Positions 11,691 through 23,170 of a DNA stretch of 64,000 bases are shown piece after piece (position 1 is the first letter of the stretch; each line of letters begins with the position of its first letter). A program made the position numbers and the translations under genes. The stretch comes from Unio delphinus (Eukaryota; Mollusca; Bivalvia; Unionida; Unionidae). The notes below the pieces were generated by a model. That model was not told where the DNA came from and searched no databases. It was given only the letters and a program-made list of their open reading frames with translations. The stretch spans positions 4,201,501-4,265,500 of the forward strand of contig JAQISU010000096.1 of NCBI GenBank assembly GCA_029339505.1, written 5' to 3'.

Positions 11691-13696
11691 GGAGCACTCA
11701 ATAATGAAAGTAGCACCTGATTCATTTGGTGCAGAAGTGATAACGTGTTTCATGCACATGTGGATGGAAAAAATGCTGCAGCTCAGTAGGTGCTCTCCAC
11801 ACAGAAGCTTGCACCAAGTATATAGTGCATGGAGAAATATATAGGTCAGATCATTAGCAATCAGAAATTTTTAAGTTATTGAGGTTTTGAATATGATGAT
11901 GTTTCCATGTGTTTACTATGGGAGTTGAATTAGTACCATGAGTCATATATACAACCTATACCATCATAGAAGCATGTTGTTTCCATGGTTACCATGGAAG
12001 TCTTTTTTTCATGGTTTGCATGTGATTTTCAAGACAAAGTCTATATAAAACACAGATGGGAAGGGTTGTTTACACTGGACAGGGGCAGTAGACAACTCAG
12101 GCAAATGGAAAAAGAGAATAGTCCGGCCTGATGGCAAAATTTCATATGTTGGTGCCCACAGATTGGCTTAAATACCATTTAACATATGCAACAATTCCCC
12201 AAAAGGGGTGGAGAGATTTTAAATGTAAGCCACTTATCCATACTGATCACTTAATTTTAGAGACACATTCAGTAAATCAAAGCAGAGATCATTGTAAAAG
12301 TCGAGGACTGCACAAAACTACACATGCCACATTGCCTCAACCTGTAGAAATATACTAACATGGAGTTGATTTATGGTAAGAATGTTCATATTTTGTTTTT
12401 AATTTTTGGCCATTTTCTTCTTGATGTTTCTCATAGAGTTTGTAAAAGAAATGCTCTTTTCTCAGATTTTTTTCCTCTTGTATACTCTACTTGCTTTATA
12501 CATTTTATCTCAGAGATATTATATCTTGCATGCTTTTAAGATGTGCCACAGAACTGCAAGCTGAAATTGGACAAACGTTAGACTGACACAGCTTAACCAG
12601 AGAATTTCCAGGTACATGGTTACAGTGATAGAAAGCACTATGAACCCTACTATGGGAGTTTCTCTTATTATTTGGTAAGCTGCGTTTTATCATTCAATTC
12701 ACTGATTCCACTTTTTGAGTGTTCTTGTTTAATTTTGTTTTTAACACTAGATTTACCTAGCCGGTACTCAACACATGTGTATTATGTAGACTTCTCTCTC
12801 TCACTGGATAATTTCAGTTTGAAATCACTTGGCAAGATTGTACTTCTATCTATCCAGCTTGTACCAGTTACCCAGCATACATTGTACTGCTTACGACTAG
12901 GATCACCTTGATAACACTTACCTATTGCATCTGCTGCATAAGATAAATTACTTATAAAATTCTTTTACATTTATCATATTTCTGAAATGATTTTTCAAAC
13001 GCAGCCTGGTAACTCTTAGTCAGATCAAGTGCAAAGATGTTTTGCAGCTTTTTCCACAGTTCTTTAGTCCCTCATGGCATCAAATAAATTAATATGCTCT
13101 GACATTTAATGAACTTTCTTTGATGTTGACCCAGATGCATGTATCAATATGATTTACATGGATTGTTTCGGTTATATCTTCTCTCTTTACGTCAGGCAAG
13201 CCTCGTAATTAGCAGTGTCTGGATCAATTGTTATGTTGCATACCTCTATATTTTCTGTTTTCTTCAATTGTATAAGCCATTCCTTACAAAATGTGTATTC
13301 ATCTCCAATATTTGTTTGTAATCTTATATTTGCTGAGCAGTGACAAAGCAAAAGCTATTTATAAAGGCAACATTGCTCTGCATGTATTATCAAGTGATAG
13401 TATAGAATAATTTAGCTGTAAATTAGAGCTTGCTACGTGGTATGCCAAATTAAGGTATATTACCTCCCCTTTGAATATAATTCAGTGATTGCATGGTTTG
13501 CTTTGCTTCTCTTTTTTTTCAATAATTTATGCATTTTATTCAGCTTTATATTAAAAAGTAAAGAATTTAACATTGCTTGTAGTGGAAAATAACTACAATA
13601 ATGATTTTGAGACTTTTTCTTAATTTTGTACGAGTTTTGGATATAATTTAGGTTAAAGTTTATAAGACAAATTTAATATGCAATTCAATTCTATTA
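11691..13696. other. 2 kb inside the bracketed segment, no gene recognised
   Basis: Part of the 3.4 kb lying between the two direct repeats. No retroelement protein or host exon is recognisable. A 75-codon open frame at 12131-12358 shows no family motif. Confidence 0.4.
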
Positions 13697-14116
13697 CTGT
13701 ATTTTCCAGCCTATAAGTTGATGTGTAGTATAAGTCGAATTCACCAATTCTACTTATTTTCCATCCTTCGTCCGTATATAAGTCGATTCAGAGTATAAGA
13801 CGATTTTTTTTTAATGGTATTGTATGATATTTCATATTACCGTCAGTCATGAAATTGCATTACCGATGCTAACATGCTTGTGATTTTACTTCTGAACAAA
13901 TCACTGCTATAGTCTGTTATCACATTACACAGCTGAATAAACAGTCCATGCTTGTTTTATTATAATTGAAAGCACATCCATGTTGTAGTTCATTTTATTA
14001 CCTATACTTAAATTTACTTTCAATGACACAATTCATATATAAGTTAATTCGGAGTATAAGACAAAGTCCCGGCTTTCAAGTAAAAAAGTATTGACTTGTA
14101 CCCCGGAAAATATGGT
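13697..14116. mobile_element. Non-autonomous DNA transposon (MITE) with TATTTTCC ends
   Basis: The left end TACTGTATTTTCCAGCCTAT and the complement of the right end, TACCATATTTTCCGGGGTAC, share 14 of the first 16 bases. The interior repeats a GTATAAGTCGA/GTATAAGACRA motif next to both ends (about 13727, 13772, 13793 and 14053). Both ends carry a terminal TA, so a TA target duplication is possible but cannot be told apart from the element ends. There is no coding capacity. Confidence 0.7.
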
Positions 14117-15118
14117 ACTAAAATGTGCCAAGGAGCTTATACAGTGATAAGTGATCAGTGTCTGAATATTGCATAGAAACAAGGACATGCCTTGGTATGC
14201 AAAGATCTCCACCTTTAGCTTACTTCTTGGCTAGGTCGCAGCAGTTTGTACATGGGCTTTCCATCTCTAATAGCAATGTCAGCATTATAGGAACTTAGAA
14301 TAGCATTTTCAGATTTGTCTCATGTTGTTCTTATGTAACAGACTTCAATTGTTTGTGTCTTTTCGGTTGATGCACAATTTTCCCCTTCTTATGGGGAATA
14401 TTGCTGAGCTTAAAGATATTGTTCTATCTATTCTTTGCTTCCTTACCCTATCCTGTAGTTTTATACTAAAAAGTAGCACTCAGTAATTTAATTTTTCAGA
14501 ATAATGAAATGTACAGAACTTTTCTTTTGCTTTTACCGGTATACCTTTTATTATGATTTGGGTGTGATGAATCACATGTGTTGATAGTTTATATAATTTT
14601 GAAATGTCAGCATCTCTTGATGATTCATGTGTATTTGTCTTAGTCACATAAGGGCAATGGCCTCTTTTCAATTTCATCTATCAAATGGCACACTTATTTG
14701 TTTGGTTTTGAACGACAGGAATAGGGGTGCATTGTATCTAAATTTACAACATTTAAAACTTGTCTTGTAGCAAGTGAGAGATAAAAAAGCAAGGCGTCAT
14801 TTAATTTGATACCTTGTGATGTCATACTTGCTAATGTCAGCATGTTTGTGTTTCTTTGTGTAGCATGCATGGCATTAGAAAGATAACAAGAAGATACAAA
14901 TGCAGAAAACAATTATTTTAATAACATGAATAAACCACTAATAAGTACAATACAACACAGCAACACATAATGTGAATGCAATTTAGTTATATAAAATGGT
15001 ATCACATACACTAGTATCTTTGCAGAATCATGCCCAATTCTTTCTTACAATTATGCTCCAATATCAGTTAGTAAAATACATCTTTTTCTAACAAATTTAA
15101 ATCTGGTTATACGACTTA
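14117..15118. other. 1 kb without recognised gene
   Basis: AT-rich, with no domain or splice-backed open frame. It lies inside the segment bracketed by direct repeats. Confidence 0.45.
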
Positions 15119-15320
15119 TATAGGACACATGGTACTAATCATATGGAAGAACTGTGAACCAGTCTAGAAATGGGTCGACAAATAATAGAGTTTATACAAG
15201 TTTGGTTATCCATAATTGGTTAAAAATGAAAAGCAAAATTTTAGTAAAAATATCTTTTGAGAGCTTATCCTTTCTGTAATTGAAAAAAGGTACAGACAAA
15301 ATTCTATTGATGCAATTGGG
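15119..15320 (+). repeat. Direct repeat, right copy (pairs with 11466-11690)
   Basis: Same ordered blocks as the left copy, with scattered differences. It ends right before DIRS coding sequence resumes at 15323. Confidence 0.75.
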
Positions 15321-15322
15321 TG

Positions 15323-15540
15323 GTGGACACATTCAGGTTCTGGTGTTACTTTTAATTTGAGTACGCTTTTCCACCTTTCCGTCTGCTACCTCAAGTTTTA
15401 CAAAAGGTCAGAACTTCCACTGCTCATATGATTCTCATAGCCCCACTTTGTGGCCCAAACTATTGTGGCTCAGAGATCTTGTAAACCTGTTGATAGATGC
15501 TGGTTAGATAATGTGTGAACAAAGTTGTTCAATGTGGGAT
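15323..15540 (+). pseudogene. DIRS-type retrotransposon fragment (region between RNase H and recombinase)
   Basis: Frame-broken translation gives VDTF...EYAFPPFRLLPQVLQKVR and, one frameshift later, LWPKLLWLRDLVNLLIDAG. In DIRS polyproteins a D-A-F...W...YAFPPF...P-VL-K-V-R block and an A-P-x-WP-x-x-x-W-x-x-x-L block follow RNase H, so this would be downstream of the piece ending at 11465. Same strand, complementary content and adjoining direct repeats suggest one original element. Confidence 0.7.
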
Positions 15541-15827
15541 AGATACAGAATGGAAAATGTCATAATAGAGCTGATTTAAAGTTAGCTAGATATTGAAATA
15601 GCGGTGGCCGCTTATAACTTTGTCACTGGTATTTTATGTTGCTGCACAGTTATAAAAATTATTTTAAGAAACCTTAATGTTTCATTTCAGGTGATTACAT
15701 TTAAAGTCAACCTTTTTTCATTTTGGCATCATTCAATGATTAGCAGTATGTTTATTTCATTGTCAAGTGCATTATATTATGAATCTGTGGTCAAAGTAAT
15801 CAAAAAATAATGTTACAAAGTGAAAAT

Positions 15828-16160
15828 TTAAGAGGAACTTACAGTTTTGTAAATTCAGTCCCAGATAACCTAAATGTTCTGTCACAAGTCCAAAAGTTTA
15901 GAATGTTCTGAATGAATTCCAATATTGCATTTTCTGATGTATTACAGTGAGATAATATAGATCATTTTTGAATGAATTCACAATAATCCAAAAGTAGTGT
16001 TTTAGTCCAAAACGTCCATAAGCACTTTGCAATTCCAAGGATTAATTTAAATAAAGTATTCCTCTCCAGTAAATATGAACATGACAGTACACTGTATTAT
16101 GATTCTTAAATCAGGAATTAATAATTATTTATCTCATCGTATACTGTATATACTAATTTC
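15828..16160 (+). repeat. Dispersed repeat family R3, copy 1
   Basis: Shares AGAATGTTCTGAATGAATTC, TGAATGAATTCACAATAATC, an AATGTC/ACGTCC...CACTTTG(C/T)AATTCCAAGGA block and a following TTAATTATT block with 30935-31310, and a weaker match with 22960-23170. All copies are in the same orientation. No coding capacity is seen. Confidence 0.65.
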
Positions 16161-17193
16161 ATTATACCCAAGATTCAATAAAATGACCAGGACTATGGTC
16201 ATTTTAAATCTAAAAATTATGTGAACAGGTTTAATTCTAGAACATTCAATGTTTATAAATAATTCTTTTAGCTTGGTTGGCATAGCTGTCACTTTTGGTT
16301 CTGGTTTCTTCTGTCATCATCACTGGTTTCTATTTAGACATTCCTTCAGCCTCTTAATACACACTGTTTTTAATCAGATCACCTGTTTTATCATCTTAAT
16401 TAATTTAAGCATTTGGCATGATAAAAAAAGGATAGAGTTTAACAAATGCTTAATAATGTAATTGCATGGAGCTATACACAAGCATTAAAATTCATCCTGT
16501 AGACTTCAAGGATTTTGGCTTGGTGAATGTTTTTTTATTCGTACAATAACCTTAGTAAAGTCATAGATGATATATGAAGAACATAAATAAAATGAATCTA
16601 AGTAATTTAAAACTAATCCTTAGAAAAAAAATGATTAGACTGTTGTTGTCTTCCTTTTTATAAATTGGCAGCTGCTCTGTAGTACATGTACATGTACTTT
16701 ATCATAATTATTTCAGATACAAATGCTTATAAAGCAGTCTTCTTAAATATCTTCTTAAAAATGTGGTGTGAATTTTTGTTGAATTATTTGTTATTAAATA
16801 AAGACTTCATTTATTTGAAATACAGATTACATGGGGGATTGGAAGGAATATTGTGATTTACTTTTGATCATTAAAAGTAATATGTTTCTCAATATTTCAC
16901 AAAAGCAGTTTTTTTTGTCACTTACTTCTGATCATCACACCTTGTGTTTTAAACCTTGTTGAATTTTTTCTTTATCAAGAGTAAATTGACTTCCTCCTTA
17001 AAAATTATAAATCAGAAATAAATATTTTATCATATTATAACATTGTGCAAATAAATAACACATTAGTTGTATGCTTATGTTAACTGTATGCATGAGCTAT
17101 AAACAGTTTCAGGAACCTGAATGTCTCCAAAAATACTAAAACTGTCCTTTATTTGAATAATCACAAAAAGCACTACTTACATATTCCTAACAG
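16161..17193. other. 1 kb without recognised gene
   Basis: T-rich sequence gives hydrophobic translations in all frames (for example at 16249-16461), so a membrane segment cannot be claimed. Confidence 0.45.
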
Positions 17194-17219
17194 TGCCGTT
17201 AAAACAGTCAGGTTGTACA
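17194..17219 (+). CDS. Possible 26-nt exon (tentative, upstream of 21390 exon)
   Basis: The acceptor is CTTACATATTCCTAACAG and the donor is A|GTAAGT. It reads AVKTVRLY with one leading and one trailing base (phase 2 in, phase 1 out). The trailing A joined to the leading AG of the 21390 candidate gives AAG and keeps the frame open (RLY-K-YMPGG). The support is splice consensus plus phase only; a 26-nt exon could easily be chance. Confidence 0.2.
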
Positions 17220-20200
17220 GTAAGTACACAAGATCCATTTGCTCTGTAACCAGGTCAAGTTCCAGTTCTACATGGGAAAATTCAAATTTGCAATGTACTT
17301 GTATAAGCCAGAATTTTGAGTGCCAGCTTGAGTGGGATCAGCTTTGTTTATATTATATTTTGTACTGTGTAATCTTGTCAACAGTAATTACATGCATAAA
17401 GCTGGTTTAGTTAGCATTGAAGTGTACTGCATTCTTCTGTTACACAAATTCCCATGCATATTTGATCCATCAGTTCTTTATTCCACACTGTACAGTGTCA
17501 GTCTGACATTTCCATCTTTTAATTAACACATTAACACCAGGCACTGAGTTTACAGGGCATGTGGTAGTAGCCTTCTTCCAAGGTCTGTAGTGTCAAGGTC
17601 ATGCATGATACACTAAAGTGGGTGGTATTATTGAAAGGTAGACAGATTTAGTTCTACAATGATACCAAATAATCTGGACATTTTAGTTACACCACAAAAT
17701 ACAGAGGGAAAAACCTAATTTTTTGGACCTGTTATTTTTTTCCATCCAAAATTTGCCCATGGTCAGAATTCAATTTTTTGTCCAGATTTTAGACTTTATG
17801 GCCTCAGATCTACGGCAGACCGGTCTGAAGTGCACACAGACAGGTGAACCTGAAAGTAGGATAAGGTGGACATTTTGAATAAAGAATCTTCTCCATATGA
17901 AAATTATGGGTCTTTTAAGCAACAACAACAAAAATCCAACTTTTCACATTCTGGTCATGCACCAGTAAACTAACCAATGGAAAACATTTTTTTAGCGCAA
18001 CTAGGCATCGGTCTAATGGAATATTGCTTGGAAGTCGATATATTAGGATGTATTCAGAAATAGTCCCCAAAATTTTTCCTACTCGCATTTCACATGAAAA
18101 CAGCAAAAAACCTCCAGGGGTTAATGTGTTAATCAGTGTCTGGGCCTGTCTCACATTTTCTCTTGCATACATGATGATGTGAATATTTCCTTTTGAAGCA
18201 GGCTTGGACAAAATAAACATGAATATTTATATTAAAATGCTTTAGTCACATTTTAATAGTAATATTTCAGGGATGACTAGGTTTTGATTGTTACTTATAC
18301 AGGTGTGATTGGAAATATAGGTACTCATATGTCATGATTTGTCATCTGGCTTTCTTTAAAATCGATCAGTATACCAGGAATTTGACACCCACAATTGGTG
18401 TTTATCGTATATTGGTTTCCATAAAAATTGCAGGGGACGAATATCATACCGTAATTAAAAAGATGACAGTAGGTATTCTCAAATCATTCTATACAGTTCG
18501 GCTTTTAAAGGATTGTTTTGATGTATGTCGCCAAGTATTTCTTGGAACATTTAAGTACATAGATAAAAGATAAATGTTTTTAAATCATACATTTGTGTGT
18601 TTAAATATATCATTACAAAATCGCTAACCTGAACTATTGTTGTAGTTGAAGAGATGAGTCAGCTATCATGTTTAGGCAACAACAAAAAAAAATAATGAAG
18701 AAATGGTACAAAGTTTCTAGAAACAGATAAAAAGTTACCAAAGAAAAAAAATGATATATTAAAATATGATTAAAATTAAATTAACACAGTTCTATTCTTT
18801 GAGATGTTTATTTTTTTTAGTCCAAGATGTTTTACTGGTGTCTGTAAAAAATCTAGATATTTCTAAAACTCCTATTTTTTTTTTACATCATTATCCATCT
18901 TTGCTTTTATAACTATGTATAATTGCAACTGTTTTTTTTTTTGTATCTATGTATCTATATGTACATTTTATTTACATATAAATATTTTGATAACTGTACT
19001 TATTGGCACATGGTTTTAAGGTGCAAGCAAAGATAAAACAGATGTTCTTTTTCTGTAAAGTAAATGTGATATCCATGAAAGATCCCATATCTTACCATTA
19101 ATGTTTGTTGTGTTGTCATACACACAAATTTTAAAATCCTGTAAATGTTTTTCTTGTCTTTTAACAATTTTGATGATTAGATGTAAATTTAGATAAATGT
19201 TTTTTTGGTGTGTGTGTTGTTTCTTAGATAGCAGTGTTATCAATATGTGATATTTATAATGTTTGTGTGTACTGACTAACAGAAAATAAAACTTATTCTT
19301 GGAAGTAGGTTTCCAAGAATACAAAGCTTTATTGGTTAAAAAGGGTGCACTTGTTTGAAATTTGCCAACCTACATGTGACCAGGATATAACTGACCATAC
19401 CTGTCATGAATTTTACTACTAAGTTGAGGTAAGCTATGGTGCTGATTAATCCATATATAGTGTACATATGTACACTGTCACTGAATGTCATCTATCATTT
19501 CTTACTAGGCCCTTGGCAACAGTTTGGAGCAGGCTTCTTAGCAAATACACTGGGAAGGTTGGGGGGGGGTGCTGAAGGGGCAAACTTAGTACATGTACAT
19601 ACATATACATTCTTGGTTATTATTTTGCATTGGGATTTTGCACACTTTATTCATGTTTATGGTCTTACCTTAAACCTGGAATCATGAAACTTGGTGAGAG
19701 GATGCATTTAGATATCCTCATAAGAAAACTAAATCACAGTGGTCTATATTTTAACAGTTTTACAGACATATGTTTAATTTTGTGGCTTAAACTTATTTCT
19801 CAAGCCTTGTTCATTCTAAAATCATCAACCATGCTCGTACCAAAAAAAAAGGTCACAAAGACCTGTATTTTACACTCATCTGAGTTAGGTTCAGTTTTAG
19901 CATTATGCTCATGATAGGTTTGTGACATGATATTTATGTATAATGTAATCTTTGTTCTAATAGACCTTAAATTTGGACCAGCATCAGAGTCTGTTTGGTG
20001 AAAGATATTGTTTTGGTAGATAGGGATGGCATTGCTGGATATTTTTTGCATAAATTTAACCTATCTAAGAAATTTTCTTTCATGTACTGTTAACATTTTT
20101 ATATTATTCATTGTGTCCTGGAAAGTGTCCATACATCAATCAAGAATTGAATGTCATGCCCTCTTTTTGGGTCTTAAAAGTTGTGCTATGCTTAAATTAG

Positions 20201-21133
20201 GTTATATTATCCCAAATTGCATTACAATAGTCTAGATATGGCTGAATATAACTTTGATAAAAGGTGACCCTATACTGAAATGGAATTTTTGTGTTGCTGG
20301 AATTGTGATCACCCACAGTACTCAAGTCTTAAATTGTTGTAGTAGATCTGGAATTTATTGAACTTCTCACAATCCCAGATTTTTTTTTCAAAGCAATACA
20401 TAGCGACATTTTTTATTCTCTCCATATATTTATATTTGAGTGTAGGCTGTTTTATATATATATATATGACTTGCATCACAGTTTTTATAGATCAGCACAG
20501 AACACAAAGACAAGGCCACGAGCACCTTTAGGGCTCCTTTGAACAATCACTGGACAACAGTGCCAAAGCCATTTTTATAATATGTCATGTAAACAGTCTC
20601 TTATGTTAACAACATGCATAGGTATCACACGTCTACACACGATCATCCTTTTTTAAAATATCAGGTTGTCTCTAATGTGCAGTTGTTTAGTCAATTTTGC
20701 TATGTCGAGACACAATATGCCATTCCTGGTCCACAAGTGTGAAACAAAGATTGTTTAAACTGAGGATTAATTTGGTACGGCGGCAGGAATTGATATCAAA
20801 TCAATGATTCATGATAGCTGGGGAAAACCAAAATCAGTATTGTGAGAGCTCCACTTTTGTAACTGCCACTGATGGCGTCACAGGTTAAATTAATCTGAAT
20901 TGTGAACATAAACCTGGTATTGTCCTGTGCTTAATATTTGTTTGTCCTTATAAATTTCATTCTAATATTGTTCCTATTGATGACCATGTGATGTTAACTG
21001 TGTATGGTGCAGATTTGATTAGGATGGCAGATCTGAGTGTAGGCTGTTATTTGCAATTTTAGGGTCTTTGCTGATCATCGGTGCAATTCTTCAATGACTG
21101 TCATAATTGATCAATTCCATGTTGTATATGCCA
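17220..21133. other. 3.9 kb without recognised gene
   Basis: AT-rich with homopolymer T/A runs and a G-run at 19561-19569. None of the short open frames has a domain or a convincing splice context. It would be intron if the 17194 candidate is real. Confidence 0.45.
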
Positions 21134-21384
21134 GGTTGTTGTTGTTGCAGTAGGGTTTAATGCCATTTTTCAGCACATGATAGGCTATACATGGTGGCCA
21201 GAATTAATGGTTAAGGAAGAACCCAGGGAAACCCCCAGAAAGAACCATGACCCACAAGAAGCTACTGGTAGCTTTCTCACATACCCACATTAGCCACACC
21301 TGAGACTCAAACCCACACAGACAGAGGTGAGATGGCAGTGATCCATAATGGAGAATGCTTTAGACCACTTGGCCACTCGGGACC
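21134..21384 (-). mobile_element. Full-length tRNA-derived SINE
   Basis: On the minus strand it starts at the GGTCCCGAGTGGCC mirror (about 21384), followed by the A-box region, the B-box mirror GAGACTCAAACCC, the middle block AGAAGCTACTGGTAGCTTTC, the AAGAACCCAGGGAAACCCC block, and the tail ATTTTTCAGCACATGA with a (TTG)n run at 21134-21146. Its 5' end lies six bases from the candidate exon at 21390. Confidence 0.9.
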
Positions 21385-21389
21385 TTCAG

Positions 21390-21565
21390 AGTATATGCCT
21401 GGGGGAAGTTCATTGTCATTTAAGAAACCTCTCAACTGCCTTCTTCCGAAAACGAAAGTTTTTGATGGAAGACGCCCACAACATCATGATCGCTATAAGG
21501 TCAGCTGTAATACAGATGCAATGACACTTTGTGATCTTGAGTATGTGGATTACCCTACAGTGATT
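21390..21565 (+). CDS. Candidate host exon with tyrosine motifs, unknown protein
   Basis: An open frame of 58 codons with more G+C and CpG than its surroundings ends at a strong donor, ATT|GTAAGTAA, in phase 0. The upstream boundary is uncertain: CCTTCAG at 21389 is a possible acceptor, but its pyrimidine tract would be SINE DNA. The translation includes YMPGG, the basic stretch KVFDGRRPQHHDRYK and the end LEYVDYPTVI. VDYPTV fits the (I/V/L)xYxx(V/L/I) pattern of SH2-domain docking motifs in receptor tails. Read in phase, the exon at 24693 adds another tyrosine motif and a stop. I recognise no family. A cytoplasmic receptor tail is inference; a chance open frame or a transposon fragment remains possible. 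Confidence 0.4.
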
Positions 21566-21639
21566 GTAAGTAATTTATAATTCTGGCTTCATTGATAAAG
21601 TTGTAATCATTTAGGTAATGAATGGAGTTGTATTAACAG

Positions 21640-21965
21640 TGACATCACATACTACCAGTATGGTCTTGACTAAAACCAATGATTTTTACTCAGGGAAAAA
21701 ATAAAACAAGTTTTTGATTTTTTTTTTTTACTTCATCTCTTTCTGATTCTTAATCAAGGTCAGGAACTAGGTCAGCATTAGATACAAAGTTTCTATTATT
21801 AGTTGTTTATGAAAAACAGATCAAACTGAACTGAATTTCTGGACAATGTCAAATCCAGCAAATAAAGTTACATTACATTAACATGTAATGGACTAAAAAA
21901 AAAATTTAAAACTTACAAAACAATTAAATTAAATCAAATATACATAACATTTGTATTCATTGTTG
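21640..21965 (+). repeat. Dispersed repeat family R1, copy 2
   Basis: Matches 1290-1675 in order and orientation, best in the terminal block AAAGTTACATTACATTAACA and the AATTTAAAACTTAC...CAATTAAATTAAA block. It lies just after the 21390 candidate exon. Confidence 0.6.
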
Positions 21966-22019
21966 ACAGTCTCTGCACTTGAGCTTCTTTATGATGGGTC
22001 CCAGGTGGCAGATTGGCCT

Positions 22020-22215
22020 CACCTTTAATGATCATTGACATCGATCTTACCTCTGTCTTCATGGGATTGAATCTGTACATGAAAAAGCTTGCCAGTAGCT
22101 TCCTGTGGGTCAATAGTTCTTCCCAGGATTTTCGCAGGTTCTTCTTGCACCAAATTATACTGGCCGCCATGTATAGGATATCAAGTTGAGAAAAATGGCG
22201 TTTAACCCACGAAAT
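22020..22215 (+). mobile_element. SINE copy, diverged, tRNA-like head degraded
   Basis: Carries the family body AAGCTTGCCAGTAGCTTCC, GTGGGTCAATAGTTCTTCCC, TTCTTCTTGCACCA, CTGGCCGCCATGTATAGG and the 3' end GAGAAAAATGGCGTTTAACC. The 5' portion (CTTACCTCTGTCTTCATGGG) is only partly recognisable. Confidence 0.85.
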
Positions 22216-22705
22216 GAAACCAACCATCCTTTCTGGCTTTTAAATTTTAAATAATGTTAACCAATATGAGTATTTAGAGTACAGAATTGTTATATTACAA
22301 TTGTGTTCAAATATTTAATCAATTGCCACTTTAACAAGCATGTTAATTTTGTTTATTTTCTGAAAGTTCATCAGAAAATGACAGTTGAAAACATTTTAAA
22401 AACCATTTTATAACATCAATAAAATGTAAATACAGCACATGGACTGGAGTGGAACTTTGATTTCAAAGGTTTTATCTTTGAACAGGACCATTACCGTAGT
22501 TTATTAAATCCTTACATTTTTAAATTTGCACACAATTGCTGTCAATCATACCATTACTCATCCATCATCCCAAAAGCAACCCAGAAGATGCTTATGCCTA
22601 ACAAAATGTCTTTCTGGTTGCGCTTGAGTTTTTTGATCGATTGTTTGATCGATTGTTTTTATTGCAAATTAAAGGGGAAAACTTTGAGACCAAAAAAAAT
22701 GATTT

Positions 22706-22760
<55 letters not shown>

Positions 22761-22959
22761 CCAATTATTTTTATTCAAACATGATTAATCTATAGAATTA
22801 ATATTTTTCACATTTTAGTCTCATGATCATATGAAAATTAAAGCTGATTTAAAACTCAACATCATATCACACATAAGAAGGCCAAAAAGATAAGCAAGAG
22901 ATTCACTATGTACAAGTCTTTGTGTGTATGTGTGTCCCTGACGGTGTTGATGTGCATGT
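22216..22959. repeat. AT-rich DNA with a (GA)n microsatellite
   Basis: A run of about 25 GA units lies at 22709-22758. Just upstream TTGATCGATTGT occurs twice in tandem (about 22632-22656). No gene is supported. Confidence 0.7.
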
Positions 22960-23170
22960 AGTTTTGAATGTAGTAATGGACAAATTACCTGAAGTATGAT
23001 GATGTGCCAACAGTCTTTTGACAAATCACAATAATATATTCCAAGATATCCTTCATTGAATGCACTATTATTCCAGATTGACATTTCTGTCCAAGAATAT
23101 TGTTGACCACTTTGTATTTCCAGTGAATAGTTATTTGAATAAATAATTCTAGCCCAAATCAAATACAGAT
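22960..23170 (+). repeat. Dispersed repeat family R3, copy 2
   Basis: GATGTGCCAACAGTCTT matches 31072-31088 exactly. TCACAATAATATATTCCA, GAATGCACTATTATTCCAGA and GACCACTTTGTATTTCCAG follow in the family order. It is weaker than the other two copies. Confidence 0.6.

Noticed and set aside
16249..16461. Hydrophobic open frame that might be a membrane exon
   Set aside because: The DNA is T-rich and all three frames are hydrophobic; no consistent phase with neighbouring candidates.
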